From JBKEDC01 sp047972995 (lineage in GTDB: Bacteria > Bacteroidota > Bacteroidia > Bacteroidales > Prolixibacteraceae): 40,145 bases of DNA. Location of the stretch: the NCBI GenBank assembly GCA_047972995.1, contig JBKEBD010000012.1, positions 1 through 40,145 of the forward strand. Direction: 5' to 3'. This document shows positions 24,779-33,503 of this stretch, piece by piece (positions within the stretch are counted from its first letter, which is position 1; the number at the start of each line of letters is the position of its first letter). The notes beneath the pieces are model-generated. The model made no database searches and was not told where the DNA came from. It saw only the letters and a program-made list of their open reading frames with translations. Both the position numbers and the translations under genes were made by a program.

Positions 24779-25927
24779 CTACATGAACAGTGAGCCGAAA
24801 TCAAATCCTAAAGAAAATCGGAATGTATTTTCTAGCGGACTAGTTGTGTTGAAGGTATATAAATACGCCACATCAAAAGAAATGCCTCGTAGTTTGGCTC
24901 CAGCCCCGATAGTTAGATATTTTCTTCCGCCTTTATTTTTATTCTCATGGAAGTATCCTGTGCGCACTGCCATTTGATTGGCATACCAATATTCCACCCC
25001 AACCGAAGTGGTGATTTCTTGAAATTCTTCTTTTAATGAAGCGTCAGAAAAAGAACGAAAAATGCCTCCAATTACCGAATAATCATCAGCCGAATTGCTA
25101 GTGAGAATTACACCGCTATCATTGGTTACCGAATGATAGCTTGACGATGGTACCATCAGTTTATTGAAATCGAGGGCAAAAGTAAGCTTATTGTTCGAGT
25201 CAATAGCCCAGTCATAGGCTCCTCCCAAACGGAGGTTAGCAGGCAATAGATCTTTCGTGTTTCCGTCGTCATAAGACACCGGCGATCCAATGTTTGATGC
25301 CACAATACCAGCCGACCACGCATTGCTATTTTCATCTGTTGTACTACGATATAAAAATGCCACATCAACAGCAAAGGCATTAGCAGGAGAAGTTTCCACA
25401 TCGCCAATCGATGCTCCCGCTACATTCGAGCGAATATATCGAAGGGTAACAGCACCCGACCAAGTTTCAGCCAGTTTCCTACTGTAAGCAAAGTCTAAGG
25501 CAAATTCATTCGGGTTTTGTTCCGCTTGCAAAACATTGTATTCATCGCGCACCCCAAAAGAGCCTAGAGCAAAATAGCGCAGCGAAGCACTCAAAGCTTG
25601 ACGGTCGTCGAGTTTATAAAACCCAGACACGTATGATAGACTCATATCGTCAACCATACTTTTCATCCATGGCGAATAAGACACACCCACACCCGACTGC
25701 TGTTCGCTAAAAGCATATTTTGCAGCATTCCAAAACTGTGAATTTACATCAGAAGAAGTAGCAGCACCAGCATCTCCCATACCAGCAGCTCGCGAATCGG
25801 GTGTAATGGTTAAGAATGGAACAGCAGTTGAAATCGTATTACTTCCAGTGCTCGAACTTTGAGCATTCCCAACAAGAGGGATACATAAGCTTATAATGAG
25901 GAATGTGAATTGAATTGTTCTTCTCAT
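24779..25927 (-). CDS. porV: Type IX secretion outer-membrane protein PorV (LptO)
   Basis: An outer-membrane beta-barrel of the type IX secretion system; PorV carries cargo from the translocon to the attachment complex. The 382-residue protein has a signal peptide (about 1-22, ending VGNAQ), then the PorV opening TAVPFLTITPDSRAAGMGDA (34-53), a long barrel with repeated aromatic strands, and a C-terminal FRFSLGFDFGSLFM. A minus-strand -7 box TATATTTG (25960-25953) lies 26 nt upstream. No other T9SS gene is in the window, which is common because porV is often unlinked. Confidence 0.88.
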   Translation of the reverse strand: MRRTIQFTFLIISLCIPLVGNAQSSSTGSNTISTAVPFLTITPDSRAAGMGDAGAATSSDVNSQFWNAAKYAFSEQQSGVGVSYSPWMKSMVDDMSLSYVSGFYKLDDRQALSASLRYFALGSFGVRDEYNVLQAEQNPNEFALDFAYSRKLAETWSGAVTLRYIRSNVAGASIGDVETSPANAFAVDVAFLYRSTTDENSNAWSAGIVASNIGSPVSYDDGNTKDLLPANLRLGGAYDWAIDSNNKLTFALDFNKLMVPSSSYHSVTNDSGVILTSNSADDYSVIGGIFRSFSDASLKEEFQEITTSVGVEYWYANQMAVRTGYFHENKNKGGRKYLTIGAGAKLRGISFDVAYLYTFNTTSPLENTFRFSLGFDFGSLFM

Positions 25928-26053
25928 GGGATTGTTTTATATTTTATAAAGACAAATATAAGATTTTTACGATATGTTTATTTCACTTTCAACTGTTTTT
26001 TAGTTTGATGTGAGTTTTAAAGAAGGCTTTCAGACCATCCTGCATTACATACT

Positions 26054-26083
26054 TTTGAGATTCCCGCTTTTCTGTTACTTTTG
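26054..26083 (+). promoter_or_regulatory. Promoter of menA
   Basis: TTTG (26054-26057) and TACTTTTG (26076-26083) are 18 nt apart. A second TACTTTTG lies upstream at 26050-26057. The position just before 26106 argues that the longer reading frame from 26010 is not translated. Confidence 0.6.
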
Positions 26084-26105
26084 CTTTCTCATAAAACGCA
26101 AGTAT

Positions 26106-27002
26106 ATGGCATCAGCAAAAAGTTGGGTGAAGGCGGCGCGATTGCGCACGTTACCTTTAGCAAGTTCGGGAATTATAGTAGGATCGGCAGCGGCTGTTTT
26201 CTTTCAGCAGTTTGATTTAGCTGTGTTTATGCTTGCTTTGCTCACCGCCATTGCCCTGCAGGTGTTTTCTAACTTTGCCAATGACTATGGCGATTTTCAA
26301 AAAGGTACCGATAATGCTCAACGACTAGGCCCAACGCGCACGATGCAAGGGGGTGAAATCACCGAAAATGAAATGAAACTCGGCATGGCTATTTCAATTG
26401 TAATGTCTGTTGTGTTTGGAATAGCTCTCATTGTGGTTTCGGGCATTTCGTGGGGAGCTATTGCTGCTTTTGTAGCCTTCGGATTGCTATGCCTTTTGGC
26501 TGCCTACTTTTATACCGCAGGCAATCACTCCTATGGCTATGTGGGCTTAGGCGATGTGTCGGTGTTCATCTTCTTCGGCATGATGTCGGTATCAGCATTG
26601 TACTACCTTTATGCTCATGAAGTCCATTTTAGTGTATTTCTTCTAGCCATAACCGTTGGGTGCTTTTCTACGGGAGTGCTTAATCTTAATAATATGCGAG
26701 ACCGAGAAAACGACATTAGCTCAGGGAAAATTACGGTGGCTTCAAGGCTTGGTGTCGATGGTGCGAAGTTTTACCAAGCGGCATTAATTATAGGAGGATG
26801 GTGTTCGGCTTTGTTATTTGCAGTGTTGCATTTTACCCATTGGTGGCAGTTCATTTTTTGTCTTGCTATGCCTTTTTTCTTTAAAGATTTAATTCATATT
26901 TTCCGCATTAACAACGAAGCCCAATTTGATCCCTTTCTGAAGAAGCTTTCGTTAGCCACGCTATTTCTTGCCGTGCTTCTTCTGGTGGGGTGTCTGGTGT
27001 AA
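26106..27002 (+). CDS. menA: 1,4-dihydroxy-2-naphthoate polyprenyltransferase
   Basis: A membrane UbiA-family prenyltransferase that attaches the isoprenoid tail to DHNA. The chosen ATG gives 298 residues and about eight to nine helices. The two aspartate-rich motifs are present: NDYGDFQKGTDN (59-70) followed by RLGPTRTMQGG, and NNMRDRENDISSGK (195-208). The 32 upstream codons of the open frame include the promoter and are rejected. It completes the menaquinone set on this segment together with menF, menD and menB, though separated from them by porV. Confidence 0.94.
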   Translation: MASAKSWVKAARLRTLPLASSGIIVGSAAAVFFQQFDLAVFMLALLTAIALQVFSNFANDYGDFQKGTDNAQRLGPTRTMQGGEITENEMKLGMAISIVMSVVFGIALIVVSGISWGAIAAFVAFGLLCLLAAYFYTAGNHSYGYVGLGDVSVFIFFGMMSVSALYYLYAHEVHFSVFLLAITVGCFSTGVLNLNNMRDRENDISSGKITVASRLGVDGAKFYQAALIIGGWCSALLFAVLHFTHWWQFIFCLAMPFFFKDLIHIFRINNEAQFDPFLKKLSLATLFLAVLLLVGCLV

Positions 27003-27121
27003 GGCAGGTTGCAGACTCGGTAGTGTATAATATTTTTCCCATTTCTTGTATAACTTTCACATAGTAGCTTTTTTCATCAGTTTTTTTCTCTACTTTCACC
27101 CCGAAATTTACACACAACAAA

Positions 27122-28648
27122 ATGATTGCTGATATTAAAAATATCGAGCTGGCTTATTTGAGCCTAGACGATTATGAAGAACTGAAAGAAGCTATGATTG
27201 CTTCTTACACCGCCATGCCTGATGCTTATTGGAAAGAACCTCAAATTAAAACTTTGTTAGAGAAATTTCCCGAGGGGCAAGTGGTGATTAAAGTAAACAA
27301 CCAAATTGCAGGCTGTGCACTTTCCATCATTGTGGATTATAATAAATTTACCGATTTCCACACGTATGAACAAATTACAGGAAAATACACCTTCAATACC
27401 CACGACCCTAAAGGCGATATCGTTTATGGTATAGAGGTGTTTATTAAGCCTGAGTTTAGGGGATTGCGTCTTGGTCGCCGACTTTACGATTACCGTAAAG
27501 AACTTTGCGAACGTTTAAATTTGAAGGGAATTACCTTTGGCGGACGAATTCCAAACTATCGGAAATACGCTAGTGAAATGTCGCCTAAAGAATACATTGA
27601 AAAGGTGAAATCGAAAGAGATATATGACCCTGTATTCGATTTTCAATTTTCAAATGATTTCCGTCCTACACGTATTCTGAAAAACTATTTGGAAGGCGAT
27701 GTAGAATCGAAAGATTATGCCGTGCTATTGAAGTGGGATAATATTTACTACGAAAAGCAAGTGCAAAAGGCAGCTTCGGTGAAGAAAATTGTGCGCTTAG
27801 GTTTAATCCAATGGCAGATGCGTCTCTATAAAGACCTCGACGATTTGATGCAACAAGCCGAGTTCTTCATTGATGCCGTGTCGGGGTATCGTAGCGATTT
27901 TGCACTTTTCCCGGAGTTCTTCAATGCGCCACTTATGGCAGGAAACAACCATATGTCAACACCTGAAGCAATTCGTGAATTGGCGAAACATACAGAGGAA
28001 ATCAAGCAACGCTTTATGAAGCTCGCCATCTCCTATAATATTAATATCATTACGGGAAGTATGCCCGAGATGGTGGATGATAAGCTCTACAATGTGGGCT
28101 ATCTTTGTCGTCGCGATGGTTCGGCAGAGCGTTATGAGAAACTGCACGTTACCCCCGATGAAGCTAATGTGTGGGGTATGGTTGGTGGAAATCAGTTGAA
28201 AACCTTTGACACAGATTGTGGCAAGATTGGTATTCTTATTTGCTACGATTCAGAGTTCCCCGAGTTGGGACGTTTGCTTTCGGAAGAGGGAATGGATATT
28301 CTTTTTGTTCCTTTTCTTACCGACACGCAAAACGGATACTCTCGTGTACGACATTGTGCGCAAGCTCGTGCCATTGAAAACGAGTGTTATGTGGCGATTG
28401 CAGGTAGCGTGGGCAACTTGCCTAAGGTGCAAAACATGGATATTCAATATGCACAGTCTATGGTGTTTACTCCTTGCGACTTCGCTTTCCCAACCAATGG
28501 TATTAAAGCAGAAGCTACACCAAATACCGAAATGATTCTTATTGCCGATGTAGATATCGATCTATTGCGGGAACTAAATGAGTTTGGTAGTGTGAAAAAC
28601 CTCAAAGACAGACGAAAAGATATTTTCGAATTGCGGAAAAGAAACTAA
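27122..28648 (+). CDS. GNAT acetyltransferase-carbon-nitrogen hydrolase fusion
   Basis: A 508-residue two-domain cytosolic protein. Residues 1-215 form a GNAT-like domain; the acetyl-CoA loop is seen as FIKPEFRGLRLGRRLYDYR (107-125). Residues 225-505 form a nitrilase-superfamily amidohydrolase with the catalytic triad E265 (LFPEFF), K340 (YEKLHVTP) and C374 (LICYDSEFP). The fusion is known in many bacteria, but the natural substrate is uncertain; an omega-amidase-like or peptide/amine amide role is possible. The gene stands alone. A TACTTTCA before the start is only a weak promoter candidate. Confidence 0.9.
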   Translation: MIADIKNIELAYLSLDDYEELKEAMIASYTAMPDAYWKEPQIKTLLEKFPEGQVVIKVNNQIAGCALSIIVDYNKFTDFHTYEQITGKYTFNTHDPKGDIVYGIEVFIKPEFRGLRLGRRLYDYRKELCERLNLKGITFGGRIPNYRKYASEMSPKEYIEKVKSKEIYDPVFDFQFSNDFRPTRILKNYLEGDVESKDYAVLLKWDNIYYEKQVQKAASVKKIVRLGLIQWQMRLYKDLDDLMQQAEFFIDAVSGYRSDFALFPEFFNAPLMAGNNHMSTPEAIRELAKHTEEIKQRFMKLAISYNINIITGSMPEMVDDKLYNVGYLCRRDGSAERYEKLHVTPDEANVWGMVGGNQLKTFDTDCGKIGILICYDSEFPELGRLLSEEGMDILFVPFLTDTQNGYSRVRHCAQARAIENECYVAIAGSVGNLPKVQNMDIQYAQSMVFTPCDFAFPTNGIKAEATPNTEMILIADVDIDLLRELNEFGSVKNLKDRRKDIFELRKRN

Positions 28649-28653
28649 AAAAA

Positions 28654-28687
28654 CAAAGGAGGATACCCTAATGGATATCCTCCTTTG
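28654..28687. terminator. Bidirectional terminator between convergent genes
   Basis: A 12-bp perfect stem (CAAAGGAGGATA/TATCCTCCTTTG, loop 28666-28675). The minus strand continues into a T-rich run, so it ends the barrel gene; it can also end the fusion gene on the plus strand. Confidence 0.85.
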
Positions 28688-28712
28688 CTTTGTTCAAGAG
28701 GTGAGCTTTTCT

Positions 28713-29885
28713 CTAGAAGTAGAAGCCCATATTGATGTTGAAGCGATAGCTCCATTTTGCATTGGGGTCTCCTTGTGCAAAAGAGGTGTTCCATTCCGGA
28801 CCAATGCTCGCTTGGTTCTTTCCCATACCCCAATCGATGAGAGTGTAAATTGGTCCTGCCGACACAATAACACCCGTTACATTCATCATCGAGTTTTCAA
28901 AATCGGCGTTAGCTTTATCCATTACTCCAAAGTCATTGTAGAAAGTGAAACTATCAAGTATTTTTGATTCCACAGGTAGGGTGTACGACAATCCAATAGT
29001 GTAGTTTGTAGCTTTGCTTGCCATTAGGTAGGCAGCACCAAATGATGCCATGGCAACTATGTCAGACGATTCTCCATCGGGATTCTTGGCAGCATAGTCA
29101 AACCCGGTTGCTTCGGCTTTAAGGTTGAAGCGTCCGAATGTGCCATTGTAATGCACCGACCAAGCATAGCGGTTGCCCATTTCTTGGGTGTCGAGGTTTA
29201 GCAATTGACCGTATAAGATAGATGCCCCGAGGTCTTGCGATGAGTTTTCGCCTTTGAAAGTGTAAATAAGACGTCCGTTAACTTGGTTAACTTCCTTATT
29301 TCGATAAGTAAAACTACCGTCATCGTTGGTGAATGAGGCAACATCGAAACCAAATCGGCTATAATTAGCGTCCCCAAGATTGCCCATGCGCAAATCTTCG
29401 GCATTTTTCATGAAAGCCACATCAAACTGAAAATTGTTCCATGTTTTAGTATAAGATATACCCATGTCGTAGTCATCTTCTAGCCCAGAGAAGTAGTCAA
29501 TACTATAAAAGAAGCTGTTCGAATTCACCACAGGGTTACCAAATGCCATGGGTACTAGTCCTAATCGCAAATTGCTCGACTCGTTAAATTGATAGCCGAA
29601 ATAACCAAATTTCAGGAAATCGCCCCCAGAAGCCACAGGGTATAGACGGTATTCCGCATTGAGATATAATTTACCATAATTAGCCTTTGCGGTTATTCCG
29701 AAACAATCCATTCCGAAATCACCACCACGAGATTGTTGTGCATCTTTCCAAGAAGAGGCACCGTAGTTGAATCGCACAAATCCACCTAAGTCAGCTGTTA
29801 ACTTTGTTTCTTGAGCCGAGGCAGCAAATGCGTTGAGTACTAAAAACAAAACACCAAGGAGATTAGATCTTTTAAAATACTTCAT
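28713..29885 (-). CDS. Outer-membrane beta-barrel porin-like protein
   Basis: From the chosen start this has 390 residues, with a signal peptide (about 1-24, ending AASAQ) and alternating aromatic strands typical of a porin, ending in a barrel-type YRFNINMGFYF. It resembles general porin/putative channel proteins of Bacteroidota but no specific family could be fixed. The open frame reaches 29939, but the first 18 codons lack signal features and the ATG at 29885 gives a proper signal peptide. A good promoter lies at 29957-29989. Confidence 0.75.
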   Translation of the reverse strand: MKYFKRSNLLGVLFLVLNAFAASAQETKLTADLGGFVRFNYGASSWKDAQQSRGGDFGMDCFGITAKANYGKLYLNAEYRLYPVASGGDFLKFGYFGYQFNESSNLRLGLVPMAFGNPVVNSNSFFYSIDYFSGLEDDYDMGISYTKTWNNFQFDVAFMKNAEDLRMGNLGDANYSRFGFDVASFTNDDGSFTYRNKEVNQVNGRLIYTFKGENSSQDLGASILYGQLLNLDTQEMGNRYAWSVHYNGTFGRFNLKAEATGFDYAAKNPDGESSDIVAMASFGAAYLMASKATNYTIGLSYTLPVESKILDSFTFYNDFGVMDKANADFENSMMNVTGVIVSAGPIYTLIDWGMGKNQASIGPEWNTSFAQGDPNAKWSYRFNINMGFYF

Positions 29886-29956
29886 TTGTTTGATTTTTGG
29901 GAGAATAAAAGAGGTGAGTGTAGCTTCTCTAAAGTCCACTACGGGTTAATATGTTG

Positions 29957-29989
29957 CAAAGGTAGGCATATAAGGCGCTATTTACCAAA
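29957..29989 (-). promoter_or_regulatory. Promoter of the porin-like gene
   Basis: Minus strand: TACCTTTG (29964-29957) with TTTG (29989-29986) 21 nt upstream; leader of about 65 nt. Confidence 0.65.
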
Positions 29990-30097
29990 TGAGAGGGCTG
30001 ATAAATAGGTATTGTAGCTTTTGTTATAGGAAATTCACAAAATCAGGAAAATATCATAAAAAAAGAACTTTTTGCTTTTAGTTTTAAATCAAATTGC

Positions 30098-30105
30098 TAC
30101 ATTTG
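30098..30105 (+). promoter_or_regulatory. -7 box of the tyrA leader transcript
   Basis: TACATTTG fits TAnnTTTG and lies 22 nt before the leader-peptide ATG. A TTTG at 30071-30074 is 23 nt upstream, a little far for a -33 element. Confidence 0.55.
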
Positions 30106-30127
30106 TGGAAATATAAAACGAAATAAG

Positions 30128-30196
30128 ATGCTTCTAAGCAATATTTTTTATTACTGGTTTTTTTACTTTACCTTGCAGCAAGGGGTCGAGCAGTAA
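30128..30196 (+). CDS. Aromatic-rich leader peptide of the tyrA operon
   Basis: A 22-codon ORF whose residues 7-14 are all aromatic: FYYWFFYF (codons 30146-30169), i.e. four Phe, three Tyr and one Trp. It starts about 15-20 nt after the predicted transcription start and stops 31 nt before a terminator hairpin that precedes tyrA. This is the arrangement of amino-acid attenuators such as E. coli pheL: scarcity of charged aromatic tRNAs would stall the ribosome. Translation is not shown, but eight aromatic codons in a row before an aromatic-biosynthesis operon is very unlikely by chance. Confidence 0.8.
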   Translation: MLLSNIFYYWFFYFTLQQGVEQ

Positions 30197-30263
30197 TTGT
30201 ATTGTCTTAAGCATAATGAAAATACACAAAAGGTCTCGAGCATAAACTCGGGACCTTTTTTTT
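30180..30263 (+). promoter_or_regulatory. Transcription attenuator upstream of tyrA
   Basis: The terminator is AAGGTCTCGAG (30230-30240)/CTCGGGACCTT (30247-30257) with loop CATAAA and eight T. The segment AAGGGGTCGAG at 30180-30190, which overlaps the end of the leader ORF, matches the terminator's 5' arm at 9 of 11 positions. It can therefore compete for the 3' arm, or pair with CTCGAGC (30235-30241). A ribosome stalled on the aromatic codons leaves it free (antitermination); one that reaches the stop codon covers it (termination). Confidence 0.7.
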
Positions 30264-30276
30264 ATTAAAAAACGAA

Positions 30277-31164
30277 ATGAATGTAGCAATTATAGGACTA
30301 GGGTTGATTGGTGGTTCGCTAGCAATCGATTTGAGAAAGCAACACTTCGCCACCAAAATATTGGGGGTTGATGCCTCTTGCGAACACGCAGAGCAGGCCT
30401 TGCAGCTAGGTTTGGTAGATGAAATTTGCACACTAGAAGATGCTGCAAATCAAGCAAACTTAGTGGTGTTGGCTATCCCGGTGTCGCACATTAAAATATT
30501 ATTGCCACAGGTGCTCGACCTTATTAAAAATAGCACCACGGTAATCGATTTAGGTTCAACCAAGAGGTCGATAGCCGATGCCGTAGCAGCTCACCCACGC
30601 CGAGGTAATTATGTGGCGGCTCACCCTATGTCGGGAACAGAAAACTCAGGACCGTCGGCAGCTCTTGCCAATCTTTTTGAAGACAAAGTGACCATTATTT
30701 GCGATGAGCAAGACAGCGCCCCTCAGCACTTGGCATTGGCTGAAAAAATGTTCCAAACCATTGGGTCGAGTTTGGCTTACACCACGGCTGAAGAGCAAGA
30801 CCATACCACGGCTTACATATCGCATTTGCCGCACGTGGTGGCATACACTTTAGCCAATGCAGCTTTGGCAGAAGAGAGTGGAAATATTATTTTCGATTTG
30901 GCTAGTGGTGGATTTAATTCCACCGTGCGTTTAGCCAAAAGTGCTCCGAGTATGTGGGGACCTATCTTTCAAGACAATAAAAAGAATGTGCTTGAAAGCA
31001 TCGACTGCTACATCAGTCATTTGCACGAATTTCGAAACAGCATAGCCAACAATGAAGAGAAAATGTATGAATTGATGGAGAATGCCGTTGGTATACGTGA
31101 TGTGCTAGGGGGCGAAAGCCTTGTTAAGAATGAAAAGAAAATTATTAAAATGTATAAACGATGA
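30277..31164 (+). CDS. tyrA: Prephenate dehydrogenase
   Basis: Oxidatively decarboxylates prephenate to 4-hydroxyphenylpyruvate for tyrosine. A 295-residue cytosolic enzyme with an N-terminal Rossmann motif GLGLIGGS (7-14) and the prephenate-site block AAHPMSGTENSGPSAA (about 112-127); the helical C-terminal dimer domain includes SHLPHVVAYTLA. It lacks a fused chorismate mutase, which is instead attached to the next gene. Its TGA overlaps the following ATG (ATGA at 31161), indicating translational coupling. It is preceded by the attenuator. Confidence 0.94.
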   Translation: MNVAIIGLGLIGGSLAIDLRKQHFATKILGVDASCEHAEQALQLGLVDEICTLEDAANQANLVVLAIPVSHIKILLPQVLDLIKNSTTVIDLGSTKRSIADAVAAHPRRGNYVAAHPMSGTENSGPSAALANLFEDKVTIICDEQDSAPQHLALAEKMFQTIGSSLAYTTAEEQDHTTAYISHLPHVVAYTLANAALAEESGNIIFDLASGGFNSTVRLAKSAPSMWGPIFQDNKKNVLESIDCYISHLHEFRNSIANNEEKMYELMENAVGIRDVLGGESLVKNEKKIIKMYKR

Positions 31165-32252
31165 GTTCAGAAATTAAAGTAACACCAATCAAAGAGTGGT
31201 TGCCAGAAATCAACAACCCTTTATTAGTTGCAGGACCATGCAGCTTAGAAACTGAAGATCAAGCCATGGACACCGCGCGCCAGTTGGCAAAAGACCCCCG
31301 CGTATTTGTATATCGTGGTGGAGTGTGGAAACCTCGAACTCGTCCGGGCTCTTTCGAAGGTGTGGGGCAAGAGGGATTAGAGTGGTTGAAACAAGTGAAG
31401 CAAGAAACAGGACTTCGTGTGGGTACTGAAGTAGCTAATGCTCAACACACCGAAGCAGCGTTGAAAGCAGGGCTTGATGTGCTTTGGATTGGTGCTCGAT
31501 CTACAGCTTCACCTTTTGTGGTGCAAGAAATTGCCGATGTATTGAAAGGCACCGATGCTGTAGTCATGGTGAAAAACCCAGTGAATCCTGATGTGCAACT
31601 TTGGATGGGAGCCATCGAGCGATTGAGCCGTGTGGGTATCACTAAACTTGTAGGTATTCACCGCGGATTCACCCCATTCCGAGAAACTAAATACCGCAAC
31701 TATCCTAACTGGCAAACGTTCATCGAGCTTCGTCAGCTCATGCCTCAGTTGCCTGTTATTTGCGACCCAAGTCACATTGCGGGTAAACGCGATTACTTGC
31801 AAGAAGTGTCGCAAAAGGCATTCGATTTGGGCATGGATGGATTGATGGTAGAATCGCACCGCGACCCTAGCTGTGCTTTGAGCGATGCTGGTCAGCAGCT
31901 TACACCAACCAATCTTTTCGCTATGCTTGATAAGCTTGTTATTCGTAATGAAAAGGTAGATAATGCACAATTTGAAAGTCAGCTTGATTTGTTGCGTAGC
32001 CGAATCGATGCACTAGACGAAGAGTTGCTAGCTACTTTGGCAAACCGGGTGCAAATTGCAAAAGAAATTGGTAAGTACAAGCGTGAAAACAATGTGACTG
32101 CACTGCAAATGAATCGTTGGACTGAACTGATGAAAAATAGAGTGGCATCAGGCGAACGCTTAGATTTGAATAAAACGTTTGTTCAGATTTTATTTCAACT
32201 CATTCACGAAGATTCAGTACGTATGCAAACTGAAATTCTGGATCTGGATTAG
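31161..32252 (+). CDS. DAHP synthase-chorismate mutase fusion
   Basis: A bifunctional enzyme: residues 1-265 form a 3-deoxy-7-phosphoheptulonate synthase of the KDO8P-synthase-like (type I-beta) group, with VAGPCSLE (23-30), RGGVWKPRTRPGSFEG (52-67), CDPSHIAGKRD and MVESHRDPS; residues about 270-363 form an AroQ-type helical chorismate mutase (LLRSRIDALDEELLATLANR). It thus feeds the shikimate pathway and converts chorismate to prephenate, the substrate of the upstream TyrA. The fusion is typical of Bacteroidota. It is translationally coupled to tyrA and shares its attenuator. Confidence 0.94.
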   Translation: MSSEIKVTPIKEWLPEINNPLLVAGPCSLETEDQAMDTARQLAKDPRVFVYRGGVWKPRTRPGSFEGVGQEGLEWLKQVKQETGLRVGTEVANAQHTEAALKAGLDVLWIGARSTASPFVVQEIADVLKGTDAVVMVKNPVNPDVQLWMGAIERLSRVGITKLVGIHRGFTPFRETKYRNYPNWQTFIELRQLMPQLPVICDPSHIAGKRDYLQEVSQKAFDLGMDGLMVESHRDPSCALSDAGQQLTPTNLFAMLDKLVIRNEKVDNAQFESQLDLLRSRIDALDEELLATLANRVQIAKEIGKYKRENNVTALQMNRWTELMKNRVASGERLDLNKTFVQILFQLIHEDSVRMQTEILDLD

Positions 32253-32343
32253 TTGCCAGCGGATAGTTATCAGAGAGTAGGAGTTAGTTGAGTGCTGTTA
32301 GCTAATAACTAATCCTGCCTTCTTATAACTTGTCAGTTTTTTG

Positions 32344-32351
32344 TACTTTTG
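32344..32351 (+). promoter_or_regulatory. -7 box of the glutaminyl cyclase gene
   Basis: TACTTTTG, 24 nt before the chosen ATG at 32376; it supports that start over the in-frame ATG at 32349, which lies inside the box. No clear -33 element. Confidence 0.5.
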
Positions 32352-32375
32352 AGGCTCAAATCAAAATACACTATC

Positions 32376-33434
32376 ATGAGATTAAATTTTTTGAGACTCG
32401 TCTTGCTTAGCTTGTTCATTGGCATGACCATATCGTGCAGCAGCACAGTGAAAAAATCAAGAAAGCCAGTGTCTAGGTTGGAGTTGTCGGCAGAGCAAAT
32501 TAATTTGGGTAGTTCGCTAACAGTGAATGCACTAGTGAATGCACATGGCGGAAGTCTGCAAAAAGTAGAATTGTTTCTTGATGATAAATTGATTCACTCG
32601 GTAGCTGCTTCCGAGTTTAGCTATGAAGTGCCTTCGATGAATGAATTGGGGCGACATCAGTTAAAAATTGTGGCGTTGAAAACCGACGGGCAAGAAGGTG
32701 TGAATTTCAAGAATGTAGATGTGTTGTCGAAAACAGCACCTCGGGAGTTGAAGATGAAGGTGGTGAACAGCTATCCTCATAACCCTAAGTTTTTCACCGA
32801 GGGATATGAAATACACAACGGTAGATTTTACGAAAGTACGGGAGAATATGGCAAGTCGGGTATTTATGAATTCGACTTAAAAACGGGTAAAACCATCCGA
32901 GAAATTCCGCTAGATAAAAAATATTTTGGAGAGGGAATGACTATCCTAAATAGTAAAATTTATCAGCTTACTTATAAGGCTAAAACCGGATTTGTTTACG
33001 ATTATCAGAGCCTGAAACAACTAGCCACGTTCAGTTATACCAACAAAGAAGGTTGGGGAATGACCAACGATGGCGAGCAGCTCATGAAGTCGGATGGCTC
33101 GGAGTATATCGATTTCTTCGATAAAGATACTTATGAGCTAACCCGACGTATTGCAGTGTGCGATAATCGTGGAGCTATTAAGAACATCAATGAGTTAGAA
33201 TATCATGATGGGGCAATTTATGCCAATGTGTGGATGACAGACGTTGTTTTAAAAATCGATGCTCAAACAGGAGAAGTATTGGCTAAGATAGATTGTTCGG
33301 CTTTGCGCAACTTGGTAGGAAATCCGAATCAGATAGATGTATTAAACGGCATCGCTATTGATAAATCAAATGGCAAGATATACCTCACCGGGAAGTATTT
33401 CGATAAAACTTTTGAGGTGGTTTTTGAGGAATAG
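32376..33434 (+). CDS. Glutaminyl-peptide cyclotransferase, lipoprotein
   Basis: A predicted glutamine cyclotransferase of the beta-propeller type (PF05096) that forms N-terminal pyroglutamate. From 32376 it has 352 residues with a lipoprotein signal (MRLNFLRLVLLSLFIGMTIS, then C21), so it is envelope-anchored. Residues about 30-110 look like an Ig-like domain, and 120-352 are the propeller, with repeated blocks such as PKFFTEGYEI, YFGEGMTIL, KEGWGMTNDGEQLMKSDG and NELEYHDGAIYANVWMTD. Type IX cargo commonly carries N-terminal pyroglutamate in this phylum, which would fit with porV here; that link is inferred. Confidence 0.88.
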   Translation: MRLNFLRLVLLSLFIGMTISCSSTVKKSRKPVSRLELSAEQINLGSSLTVNALVNAHGGSLQKVELFLDDKLIHSVAASEFSYEVPSMNELGRHQLKIVALKTDGQEGVNFKNVDVLSKTAPRELKMKVVNSYPHNPKFFTEGYEIHNGRFYESTGEYGKSGIYEFDLKTGKTIREIPLDKKYFGEGMTILNSKIYQLTYKAKTGFVYDYQSLKQLATFSYTNKEGWGMTNDGEQLMKSDGSEYIDFFDKDTYELTRRIAVCDNRGAIKNINELEYHDGAIYANVWMTDVVLKIDAQTGEVLAKIDCSALRNLVGNPNQIDVLNGIAIDKSNGKIYLTGKYFDKTFEVVFEE

Positions 33435-33460
33435 ACTCCTCCAATTAGCATAAGTTTGAT

Positions 33461-33503
33461 AAAGAAAGCCCTGTGTTTTTTTTAATATAGGGCTTTCTTT
33501 ATT
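33461..33503. terminator. Bidirectional terminator between cyclase gene and ruvB
   Basis: A 12-bp perfect stem (AAAGAAAGCCCT/AGGGCTTTCTTT) lies between the convergent genes, with a 16-nt T-rich loop. It touches the ruvB stop codon. Confidence 0.75.

Noticed and set aside
26010..26105. 32-codon extension of MenA that could look like an extra membrane helix
   Set aside because: Two -7 boxes lie inside it, and the protein from 26106 has the usual MenA start and length.
32265..32320. Hairpin after the DAHP synthase fusion as a terminator
   Set aside because: The AGGAGTTAGTT/AACTAATCCT arms are imperfect and there is no T-tract; it looks like a dispersed low-complexity repeat.
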